A stretch of 64,000 nucleotides of DNA from Gnetum montanum. Taxonomy: Eukaryota > Streptophyta > Gnetopsida > Gnetales > Gnetaceae. Shown here piece after piece: positions 12,686 to 21,544 of this stretch. The notes under the pieces are model-generated. The model saw only the letters and a program-made list of their open reading frames with translations, was not told the origin of the DNA and searched no databases. The position numbers and the translations under genes are program-made. The DNA lies in assembly GCA_015680685.1 (NCBI GenBank), contig MNCI01010865.1, positions 64,274 to 128,273 on the forward strand, read 5' to 3'. Every line of letters begins with the position of its first letter. Position 1 is the first letter of the stretch.

Positions 12686-13010
12686 TCATCACATTCTAGG
12701 ATTGCATCAAGATCTCCTAATTCAAATTCAAAGTATTCATCAACAAAAGGGATGTCTCGTAAGGCAAAAGTAATTTCTCTGTACCTAGTGTGCTTGCTTA
12801 CTATTGTTCCATCTATAAGTTCTATCCCAATAACTTTTTGGAAGGTAAGTTTAAATTTAATGGCTTAACTAAAGTTGGTAAAATAAAATTATCACTTTCT
12901 CCACTATTAATGAAAAATTTAATCTTTTGACCTTTGATTGATCCTTTAAAAATTAGTAAGGCAAAATGAAATTTTCTCAAATCTAACTTTGTCGATGCTG
13001 AAATCTTCTT
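12686..13010 (-). pseudogene. Protease fused by deletion to integrase (element I)
   Basis: On the minus strand the retropepsin start reads KIKFFINSGESDNF, where J has MIDSGANENF; the catalytic Asp has become Asn. After a frameshift, DEYFEFELGDLDAILE follows, as in J. Immediately after that motif (about 12690) the sequence jumps into integrase. RT, RNase H and the first part of integrase, about 2 kb in J, are missing. Confidence 0.7.
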
Positions 13011-14200
13011 TACTATACCTATAGTAGTGGTTTGAATCTTTCCTTTGGATTTATTTGTGTTGGGTTTTTTTATTCTTATTTTGATTTTTTCTTTGTATTC
13101 TTAATTGTAATGAATCTCACTTGAAATGATCTTCACTCAAAGAAAAACATATAGATTAAGCTCTCTGGATGGGTATCTCTTCTACTGTTGCTTGTCGAAG
13201 GGTAGTTCATACTTGATTTGATTCCTTATAATTCTTAGCAATTCTATATACTTCATCAACTGTTTGGGAATTACGTGCATGTGTCTAGGATGCAATTGTG
13301 CATGTAGTCCACCAAAAAAATTTAAGAACAACCGTTCCTCATCCTAGTGGCTTACATACCAAGAGAGATCGTAGAATCCCTTATAGTAATATTCCATGGA
13401 TTGTCTCCCCAATCTTAATGAATAAAATCACATTTTATGCTCTTTGAGAAAGGAATCTAGTAAAAAGTTTTGTTTGAAATCTCCAAAAAAGTTGAGCCAA
13501 TTTGTAATCAAGTCTTAAGATCTTACTCCATTCTAGCATGTTGTGGAAGATCCTCTCAGATATAGGGAAATTACTTCAAAACATTCTTGGCTCAATAAAT
13601 TCAATATATCAAAATAATTCTTTATGGTGTCAAGCCAATCTTTTACCTTAGCACTAGATCCAAGGACTCCATCATAATGATCTCATTTTAGCTTTTTGAC
13701 ATGAACCTAGCTTAATGATTCTCTTGGCAAAATTTGCCAATTCCAATATCAAATTCCACTCTTTGGCCTTATGAATGGATGTCAGCATCATGGCATCCAA
13801 TAGGTGGGGATTGATCTCGATACTAATCCCTAGGAAGAAATTAATCTTGATTTTGGTCTTAGTGATATTGACATTGATCTTGTTGGTGATCCCTAGGTGA
13901 AATGTGATTTTGATTATGATCTCTATATGAATAGTAATTTTTGTTGGGAGGTTGGGTTAAATGATCAATTAATTACATGATGAAATCAGCAAAGAAATCT
14001 ATCTTTCCTTACACTTTTAATCTTTTTCCTTTTGAACTTTGGAATAATTTCCTAGTTTCTTCAAACATATTTTGCATATTTATTTCGAACCCTTGGTTTG
14101 ATTGATAAAGTTCCTCTTAGATACCTATGATTTCATTAATCTGTTATTCAAGGACATCTATTTGATTTTTGACTTTGGACTCCAACGTTCTCCAATGTAC
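13011..14200 (-). pseudogene. gag remnant (element I)
   Basis: The order and many short blocks match gag of J (19691-20759): the nucleocapsid linker region near 13110-13200, the capsid part near 13330-13700 (Cys-poor, with a TWWN-like region destroyed), and a basic N-terminal part up to about 14200. No open piece of useful length remains. Confidence 0.55.
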
Positions 14201-14379
14201 TCTCTAGGCTTCAAACATTGGTAACTTGAAGAAACTAGATAGGTTGGTATTTCCTTGGTCTCTGTGATCATTTTTATAGGTTATGTAATTATTAATTGGT
14301 TCCAAATAGAGGTTAGAATTACCATAAATGAATTTCTCTTTCTAAACTTCTAACCGATCATAAAAGACTCTAATTATGC

Positions 14380-14700
14380 AAGGAAATATTCCATTTATTA
14401 GGTTTCCTATAGAGCCATTTTTATGTTTTAGAAGGCTAAAGAATGGCTTTGAAAACTAATGTTTCATCTTTCGTAGGCTGAATCTAACTATTCCATTGTG
14501 TATGGAAGGTTCAAATATGTTGGAAATAGTTATTTTTTTGTTGAAAATAGACTCCAAAATCAAAATTTATGGCCATTTGAAGTTTGTAAAAAAAATTCAT
14601 GTAAATTGAAACTTCCCAAGAAGTCACTCATCCTAGTACTACTCCAAAATGAGCATGCTTAATTACGGAATTTTTATCCTTGTTGCTACCAATACATCAC
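14380..14700 (-). repeat. 5S rRNA-derived module with conserved flank
   Basis: From 14611 the + strand matches the reverse complement of plant 5S rRNA: ACTTCCCAAGAAGTCACTCA, then TCCTAGTACTACTCC, then GAGCATGCTTAATTACGGA. This covers the internal promoter part of the 5S gene. The 14440-14610 flank (GGAAGGTTC..TTGGAAATAG..) is also found beside the two 5S-like pieces at 28800-29185. The whole is therefore a mobile or repeated module and not a functional 5S gene: the 5' half of the RNA is missing or unrecognisable. It lies upstream of gag in element I. Recall of the 5S sequence is from general knowledge. Confidence 0.7.
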
Positions 14701-14894
14701 ATTCTCTTTTTTTGAAAATATTTTTCAAATTTCTCTATTTAAACATTACTTCCCATTTCTTAACATTTAAAATTTTCCATTAATTGATGGAAAATTTAAA
14801 TTTTTCCATGAAATTATGAAAACTTTTCCAATTGTTGATCTTGGTGAAATAGTGGGCCGATGGCACTAGTGGTGTCCATTGGACCTTTGCAAGA

Positions 14895-15260
14895 GGTAGG
14901 ATTCTTTGAAATCTACAATGTCAATTGGAGCTCCGTGGGGGGAAAGATTCTTTAGTGTTTAGTATTCGTAATATCCATAGAGAACCATGAAAGGTAGGAT
15001 TCTGCAGTGTCCACAATGTGTACAGAGCTTCATGGGAGGTAGGATATTCTAACATTCATAATGTACATAGAGCATTGTGGAAGGAAATATTTTCTGGTGT
15101 CTATGGTATCTATGGAGCACTGTGGAAGGTAGGATTTTCTGACATCTGTAGAGCATTGCAGAAGACAATATGTTCTAGTGTTCCTAGTGTTTGCAAAGCA
15201 TCATGGAAGGTAGGATTTTTCAGCATCCCCATGTCCATGGTGCTTATGAATACCGTAGAT
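14895..15260. repeat. 45-bp minisatellite in leader of element I
   Basis: About eight units begin with GGTAGGATT or a variant, at 14895, 14941, 14994, 15039, 15084, 15129, 15165 and 15210. The spacing is mostly exactly 45 bp (15 codons); one unit is 36 bp and the first two are 46 and 53. On the + strand part of the array stays open (15018-15266, repeats of the type WKVGFS..), but I see no evidence that it is translated. Confidence 0.8.
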
Positions 15261-15704
15261 TATTAAATTCTCAATACATTTTTCATGATGGTGCAGACAA
15301 TAGCTACAGTAGTAGCAGCGGTGTAAGTGCAAGTGCAGGTGAAAATGGTGCATGCGGTGGTAGTGAAGCATTTCAAGGAACATGGTGGATTTTACATGTG
15401 AGGGTTCTTAAAAAGTAGGGGCACATAGTGAGTAGGGCATAATGAGCAGCAACAATGTGGCCTAGTGGTGGTAGCATAGCAGCATAGTTGGAGGTGGAGG
15501 CTAGGAATCAGCATGTTGTGCACCCAAGAGCTACATGGCCTTTGGCTATCCACACTACCCCACCTATGGAATAGTCAATCCTAAATGGACCCATGCAAGC
15601 CTAGGTAGCTTGTACAACCCACTTCTATGCACCTTATGGTGTCATTTGGCTAGGTTATTCTTCTATTGTAGTTGTTGAGAGCAATGTTGGTGATGAGAAC
15701 ATCA
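15261..15704. other. Leader of element I, no gene seen
   Basis: GC-richer than the surroundings, with GTGGTAG/GTAGCAG-type simple-sequence character. No ORF, RNA or known motif could be assigned. It continues at 24498 on the far side of element J. Confidence 0.5.
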
Positions 15705-15709
15705 CTAGT
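15705..15709. repeat. Target-site duplication CTAGT, left copy (element J)
   Basis: CTAGT directly precedes the TG of the left LTR and is identical to 24493-24497 after the right LTR. A 5-bp duplication is standard for Ty3/gypsy insertion. Confidence 0.9.
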
Positions 15710-16223
15710 TGTGACATCCTACTCCCGGATGTCATAAAAATATGAATGCATAATTTATTATATTCATCATGGATAACATATCAAAAAGTTTATAAACACT
15801 TAAATAATGAATTAATTAGCAAATAAATAATTGATAATAAAGAATTAAGCAAAGAAAGAAAAATGGAAAAATTGTATTAATGGAAGAGAGTATTGTAACA
15901 CCCTTTTGCGTTGTCTTCCTATGTCACTTAAGCCTTAGAGGCAATCTGGCACTACCACCATGGTTAGGCCTATAACTTGGCTAAAAGGGTGGGCCAATAC
16001 CCTTCCTGTCCCACTTCATTCAGCTCCCATTACTCACCTCTCCAAGCTCTACAACTCCATGCCATCACAACCTCTAACCCCAACCTTAAATAGCATAGGT
16101 CAAACCCTTTCCCAAGGGATACATGAATATTCATAACTCCTCATAATGAGGTAGCCCTTCATTAGAAGGTTAACTACATTGTTTACAATTGTTTCCACCC
16201 TTAACAAGGGATGACACGTTACA
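15710..16223 (-). repeat. 3' LTR of element J (514 bp)
   Basis: On the + strand it runs TGTGACATCC..ACGTTACA. It has the same length as the right LTR (23979-24492). Many of the differences are C/T or G/A transitions, as expected from deamination. Confidence 0.95.
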
Positions 16224-16236
16224 ATCTACCCCTCCT
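16224..16236 (-). promoter_or_regulatory. Polypurine tract of element J
   Basis: On the minus strand AAGGAGGGGTAGA/T directly precedes the 3' LTR (TGTAACGT..). The same ATCTACCCCYCC block on the + strand follows the LTR in element F. Confidence 0.8.
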
Positions 16237-16249
16237 TAAGCATCTAGCT

Positions 16250-17474
16250 CATCCTCGAGCGCTTCCTCGATATCCAATTGCTTAAAAGTTGCTTCATAGT
16301 TATGCTCCTCAGCTTCAGTTCCCTTATTTTCCTCATTATCATCTATACAAATAAAAGATCAAAATTTATAAGCATAAGTTATTACATCCATAATAAATTC
16401 AACCTATCATTCAATATCTGGATGATTAAAAAGTTGAGGGTAAGTATTTAAAAAAAACTCCCTATTTTCCCAGGTCTATTGATCACAATTTGACCATTGA
16501 ACAAGTACTTCACTGATAGTTTTATTTTGTAATTTCTTTTTTCGTTGGTCTTTAATAGCAATGGGTTTTACTTCAAAGCTGGTGTTGGATCATAATGGCA
16601 AAGTATTCCAGTCCAATACATATGGTACATCATTTTCATAAAATTTCTTTAACAGGCCCACATGAAAAATTGGATGAATTTTTAAGGTTTTGGGAAGATT
16701 CAGTCGATATGCTACTTCACCAATTCTTTTAGAGATTTCAAAAGGTCCACAAAATCTAGGTGCTAATTTAGTATATTTTTCCAATTTAAGAGAACTTCTG
16801 GTAGGTTTTACTCTCAACAATACTTGATCCCCTACTTGGAATTCTTTTTTAAGTCAATGTTGATCTGCATATCTTTTATATTTATCTTGGGTAGCTTGCA
16901 AATTTTATTTAACCCTTGTGACAATGTTTTCCATTATTTTCATTTCTTCTTTCTTCCATTCTGCTCTTAAGGTTGGATCTTCCCAGGTTAATGGTGTACA
17001 ATAATTACATCCATATACGACTTTGAATGGTGTTCAATGTATAGAACCTTGATAATTATTATTGTAGGAAAATTCTTCTAGATGTAAATAATTATCCCAT
17101 GTTTTTGGTTTAGTCCCAACATAACTTCATAGGATATCTTCTAATATTCTATTCACTCATTCAGTTTGTCCATCAGTTTCAGGATGATAAGCTGTGTTAA
17201 ATTTTCATTAAGTTCCAAGTTCTCTGAAGAAATTTTTCCAAAATTCGGATATGAATTTAGGATCTCTATCCGAAGTGATAGATTTTGGACAACCATGTAA
17301 TCTAAATACTTCTCATACAAATTTTTAGGCTATTTCTTCTACTGTGTTTGTAGATTTCAAAGCTATAAAATGTGCCATCTTTGATAGACGATCAACTACT
17401 ATGAAAATTGAGTCATTTCCTTTTTTGGTTACTGGCAATCCCACAATGAAATCCATAGTGATATCTTCCCATTT
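16250..17474 (-). pseudogene. Integrase core, C-terminal domain and chromodomain (element J)
   Basis: Read on the minus strand. The core has [17 protein letters not shown] (first Asp), then [10 protein letters not shown] (second Asp), then YHPETDGQTE (catalytic Glu kept). The C-terminal part has [17 protein letters not shown] and [20 protein letters not shown] (open piece 16590-16820). The chromodomain-like segment ISEVLVQWSNCDQ.TWE lies at about 16460-16530. The protein ends with an acidic tail, LDIEEALEDELDA, at about 16247. A few TAA/TGA codons stand where Gln, Arg or Trp codons are expected, so the copy is broken, but only lightly. Confidence 0.85.
16343..16403 (-). other. Candidate intron near 3' end of pol (element J)
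   Basis: On the minus strand it starts GTTGAA and ends TTTGTATAG (61 bp), and separates the chromodomain part from the acidic tail. Position and 3' end match the stretch in F, which has a canonical GTAAGT donor. The donor here is weak, so this call depends on the comparison. Confidence 0.4.
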
Positions 17475-18053
17475 CTAGGTTGGAACTTCCAAGGGTTGTA
17501 ATAATCCATCAGGTTTCCTTTGTTCAGCTTTTATTCTTTGACATGTTGGGCAATTTTTAATATATGCAGACACATCATTCTTCATTCCAGGCCACAAATA
17601 AGATTTGCAAATTATGATATAGGTCTTAATATAACCTGGGTGTCCTGCATATGGTACTTCATGTGCTTCACACAATAATTTTAGTCTCCAATTACCTTCT
17701 GGTATGCATACTCTTTGTCCTTTCATCAATAAACCATTAGAAGTGAGTTGGTATTGAGGCTCATTGAGAATCTTGTTTAAAATCTTTTTAAAGTAAGGGT
17801 CTTCTTTCATTTGTTTCTTAATTTCTTCTTCCATAGGGGTCATTACTACACCTATCATTAAATTCCACATTCGACTAAGGGCATCAACTACCACATTTTT
17901 TTTGCTAGGAACATATTTGATTTCAAAATCATATTTTGCTAACAATTCTATCCATTGCCTTTGACGAGTATTCAAAATAGGTTGTCTTTGCAAATATTCT
18001 AAACTTTTATGATCCATTTTTAGTACAAACTTCTTTGCACAAAGATAATGTCT
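17475..18053 (-). pseudogene. RNase H C-terminus and integrase zinc domain (element J)
   Basis: Open from 18017 to 17475 (180 codons). It starts in the RNase H end (DHKSLEYLQRQPILNTRQ, then VVVDALSRM with the last catalytic Asp region). It then carries the integrase HHCC zinc finger: HEVPYAGHPGY gives the two His and CPTCQ the two Cys. It continues into LLQPLEVPT at the start of the core. It is separated from the upstream RT/RNase H piece by one stop at about 18050. Confidence 0.9.
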
Positions 18054-19060
18054 CTAAACTTTCAGAGCATGAACAACTTCTAGTAATTTTAAATCATGAT
18101 TTGAGTAATTTACCTCAGCTCCTCGTAATTTACAAGATTCATAACATACCACTTTATCTTCTTGTAAAAGAATTGCACCGATTCCTATTCCACAGGCATC
18201 CGTGGATACTTCAAATGATAGATCTTCATCTAGAATTCTCAAAATAGGTGCTGTTGTAAGTAGCATCTTTAATCTGAGAAAATATTCCCTACATTTTTCA
18301 TCAAATTTGAACTCACGTTTCTCTTGCAAAAGGTCAATTAATAGGGCTACCAAGGTAGAATAATCTTTAATGAAATGTCGATAGAAACCTACTAACCCTA
18401 AGAAGCTTTGAACTACTGTAACATCTTTTAATTCAGGCCAATCCCAGATCGCACTAATTTTTGCTGGATCCACTTGCAATCCTTTCTTGGAAACTATATG
18501 TCCTAAGTATGAGACTTCTTCTTTAAAGAGTTCACATTTACTAAATTTAGCTTTTAATGAATGTTCTTTGAGAATTTCCATTATAGTTTTCAAATTTTCG
18601 ATATGTGCTTCTCTTGATTTAGAATAAACAAGTATATCATCCATAAATACTATGACAAATTGATCAAGATATTCACAAAAAATATTATTAATGCCATAAA
18701 TGTTGTAGGTGTATTAGTTAACCCAAAATACATCACAAAAAATTTGTATAATCTATATCTAGTTCTAAAAGAAATTTTCTCAATATCTTTCTCCTCAATC
18801 CTTATTTGGTGATATCCTGATTTTAAATCAATCTTTGAGAAATAACATGCACCCGTAAGTTGATTAAATAAATCACCAATTCTGGGTAAAGGATAAGTAT
18901 TTTTAATTTTCACTTTATTTAATGTTGTATAATTGATGCATAATCTTAGAGTACCATATTTATTTTTGACGAATAAAATTGGTGCACCCCAAGGTGATAC
19001 GCTAGGTCTAATTTTTCCTTCTTCCAATAATTGGTCTAATTGTACTTTTAATTCTCTTAA
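18054..19060 (-). pseudogene. Reverse transcriptase and RNase H (element J)
   Basis: Two open pieces, 18650-19027 and 18054-18644, are separated by a single break. The first has [20 protein letters not shown] and [16 protein letters not shown]. The second begins MDDILVYSKS, the intact RT active site (Asp pair at 18636-18641), and has YLGHIVSKKGLQVDP and FLGLVGFYRHFIKDYS. RNase H follows with FEVSTDACGIGIGAILLQED (first Asp) and VNYSNHDLKLLEVVHALK. The Glu that usually stands in the HDLELL motif is Lys. This is close to the family's normal domain length. Confidence 0.93.
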
Positions 19061-19284
19061 TTTTGAAGTAAAAAATCTATAAAGAGCTTTTGGGATAAGT
19101 TGTATGCCAAGAAAAATATCAATGGCATGTTCAACAATTCTTTTTAGAAGTAATTCTCTAGTTTCACCAAATACTGAATCTTTATATTCTTTAAGTTCAT
19201 TTGGGATCTCAACACTCGAAAGTTTCTAAGGTTGGATAACTTTAACCATCAATATTGTAGCACCTTTTTGACTAATCTTTTAGC

Positions 19285-19690
19285 TTACTTAATAGTTATT
19301 GTATGAATTTTCTTTGTTGTTCCTACCTCCCTTAGAACCCTGACTCTATTAATGGTTGGAACTTTTAAAATATGAGTTCCAAAGTGGGCAGTAACATCAA
19401 ATTTTTGTAGGAAAGATATTTCTAAAATTGCATCAACATCACTTAGTTCAAATTCAAAAAATTCATCAATGAAGGGCATATTTTGCAAAGTAAAGTTTAT
19501 TTTTCCATACCTGTTATGTTTACTCATCGTTGTTCCATCTGCTAGTTCTATCTTAATAATTTTCTTGGAAGGGAGACTTAACTGCAGTAAATTAATTAAT
19601 TTTGGAGAAAGAAAGTTCTCATTGGCACCACTATCAATCAAAAATTTAATTTGTTTACCTTTTATTAAACCTTCAAAAATCAGTAAGGCA
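19285..19690 (-). pseudogene. Retropepsin-type protease (element J)
   Basis: Open on the minus strand from 19641 to 19285 (118 codons). It starts MIDSGANENFLSPKL: the catalytic Asp (19633-19635), Ser and Gly are intact. IELADGTTMSK and DAILEISFLQKFDV follow, the latter being the usual second motif. About 220 bp to the left of it (19061-19284) is the linker to RT, which has one or more stops. The protease would cut the Gag-Pol polyprotein. Confidence 0.88.
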
Positions 19691-20759
19691 CATTGAAATT
19701 TTCACAAACCTAATTTAGTTTATGCAAATATCCTCTTAATGGTTGTTGTAGGGGCTGAAATTTTTCCTTTGTTCATGTTTAGGTTTGGTTTTTAATTTCT
19801 AATTTGGTTGGTCCTTTATATTTTTGCTTAAAATTTTGGGCAATCTCATTTAAGATGGTCCTCACCACAAAAGAAACATCCAAATCCTAGTTGAGCTTCT
19901 TTTGTTGGTGTCTCTTCTACCATTGCTTGTGGAAAAAGGCTTGGTTGAAAAGTTATCTGAATTGATTCCTCATAATCCTTAGCAATTCTATATGCTTCAT
20001 CAATAGTTTGGGGATTATGGGCTCATGTTTGTGAACGTAATTGAGCATGTAATCCTCAAATGAATTTTGAAGCTAGTTCTCCCTCATCCCGATGACTTAC
20101 ATATCAAAAAAGATCACAAAATTCTTTGTAGTAATCATCTACGGATCGTTTTCCCAACCTTAAGATCTCAACCCATTCCACCATGTTGCTAAAAGTCCTC
20201 TTAAATACAAGAAGATAACTTCTAAATGTTCATGGCTTGACAAATTCAACATGTTAAAGTAATTTTTCATTGTATTAAGTCAATCCTTTGCCTTAGCACT
20301 AGTTCCAGGGGCTCCATCATAATGATCTAATTTTACTTTCTTAGCATGCACTTGTGTTAACAATTCTCTAGATGGATTAAGCCAGTTCCCATATCCTTCC
20401 CTCTTGATTTCAATTCTACGATCTACAAGGTGGATTTCAGTATCCTGTCCATTAGGTGGAGGTTGTGTTTGTTGTGGACTTCTAATGGAAGGTTGATCTT
20501 GATGTTGTGCTCTAGGTAGACCGTGGGTAGGATTGGAAGGTTGAATAAGATGGTTGGTTAATTGCTTGATGGAGTCAGCAAAGGAATCCATCTTTCCTTG
20601 TACTTTGGGCCATTTATCCTTTGAATTTTAAGACAATTTCTTAATTTCTTCAGACATATTGTGCATCCTTGCCCCGAACCTTTGGTTTGAGTGTCAAAGT
20701 TCTCGAACATCCCTAATCTCATTAATTTTTTCTTTAAGGGCATTCATTCGGTCATTGAT
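19691..20759 (-). pseudogene. gag with zinc knuckle (element J)
   Basis: The N-terminal half is open as 20558-20743 and 20280-20591, which overlap in different frames, so there is at least one frameshift. Landmarks are MDSFADSIKQLTNHLIQPSN, a Pro/Gln-rich linker, then LDHYDGAPGTSAKAKDW, LNTMKNYFNMLNLSSHEH and LATWWNGL, which are typical of the retrotransposon gag capsid. The nucleocapsid knuckle at about 19850-19890 reads CFFCGEDHLK.DC (CX2CX3HX4C) with one stop in place of Trp or a similar residue. The start codon is not certain; 20743 is the first ATG of the open run. Confidence 0.8.
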
Positions 20760-21120
20760 AGGTAGTGCAAGAGGTGGTGATTGTTAGCAGGGGAGGCAAT
20801 GATAGGCAGCACAAGAGGCAGTGATGGGCAATGCAAAAGGCAGTGATGGGTGATGCAGGTAGGTGACGATGGCAACAGCAAAAAAGAAAAAAATAGCAAA
20901 AACCCAATTTTCGTTATTCTAGCTGTTAGGGCAAGATTTCTGCAACCGTGGCCTTCCCTCTCCCATGGCTGGTTGTGGTTGGTCGTGGGCTGGCCATGGG
21001 TTGGCTATGGTGACCTTGTCACGGTTGACAACAGCTTAGCCACAGCCTACCATGGTTGGTCACGGCTAGCCGCAGGTCTGATCGTGGCTTGGCCATGGGC
21101 CAAATTTTTTTTAATTTTTT
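20760..21120. repeat. Leader with degenerate short tandem repeats (element J)
   Basis: 20760-20880 carries several copies of a roughly 25-30 bp GGCAGTGATGGGCAATGCA-type unit. 20960-21100 carries repeated GGTTGGCYATGG/GGTCGTGG motifs. This is the position, upstream of gag, in which element I has its 45-bp minisatellite. No coding sequence is supported. Confidence 0.55.
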
Positions 21121-21153
21121 TTAAATATATATATATATTAAAAACTTAATACT

Positions 21154-21180
21154 GGGGCTCGGGTTTGAACCCGAGACCTC
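21154..21180 (-). other. tRNA T-arm-like hairpin / RNA polymerase III B-box-like sequence
   Basis: On the minus strand CTCGGGTTCAAACCCGAG forms a 6-bp stem with a TTCAAA loop, like a tRNA T-arm, and contains GGTTCAAACC, close to the B-box consensus. A related version (GCGAGTTCAAACCCAAGC) lies in element I at 24738-24765. No acceptor stem, D-arm or A-box was recognised, so this is not a tRNA gene. It could be a SINE or tRNA relic fixed in the leader of the family. Confidence 0.45.
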
Positions 21181-21199
21181 TAAGTTGATTTTTTTTCTT

Positions 21200-21544
21200 T
21201 TTTTAAAAAATATATTATTTTTTTAACTGCACGTAAATCGAGAATGGTCATATCTTCCAAATCGTAAGTCAAATTTTGATGAAATTGATATCTTCCAAAT
21301 CATCTTGAAGAGTACTTCATGTTAAATTGTAGATAACTTCACTTTAGTGAACTTAAAAATCATAAAATCAAAAAAATGTGAACGTTAGCTTTTTAAACAA
21401 AAAGTAAACGTTAGCCTTTTCTTCTAAAAAAAGTATATGTTAACTTTTACTAAATATTTTGTTATGTTAAGTTATACTTTCTATTTTATTTTACTAAGAT
21501 TTCTATAATTATATTATAAATATAAGAAGTAAGTTGATTTACTC
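21200..21544 (+). promoter_or_regulatory. Putative promoter and 5' UTR of the antisense gene (element J)
   Basis: AT-rich sequence directly upstream of ATG 21545. The block 21235-21375 is clearly similar to 24890-25010 in element I (shared TTTTGATKAAATTG, AATCATCT, AAGAGYACT). A TATA-like ATTATAAATATAAG lies at about 21512-21525. Retention of the block in two copies, one of which has a different downstream sequence, suggests a conserved upstream region. Confidence 0.4.

Noticed and set aside
14611-14700. Functional 5S rRNA gene
   Set aside because: Only part of the 3' half is recognisable and it has many changes.
14895-15260. CRISPR-like array
   Set aside because: The repeats are contiguous and degenerate, with no spacers, in a plant retroelement leader.
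20850-21149. 99-codon + strand frame with repeated Gly/Trp motifs
   Set aside because: It is a translation of the GGTTGGCTATGG repeats in the leader of J. No start context or homologue supports it.
21154-21180. tRNA gene
   Set aside because: Only a T-arm-like hairpin; no acceptor stem, anticodon arm or A-box.
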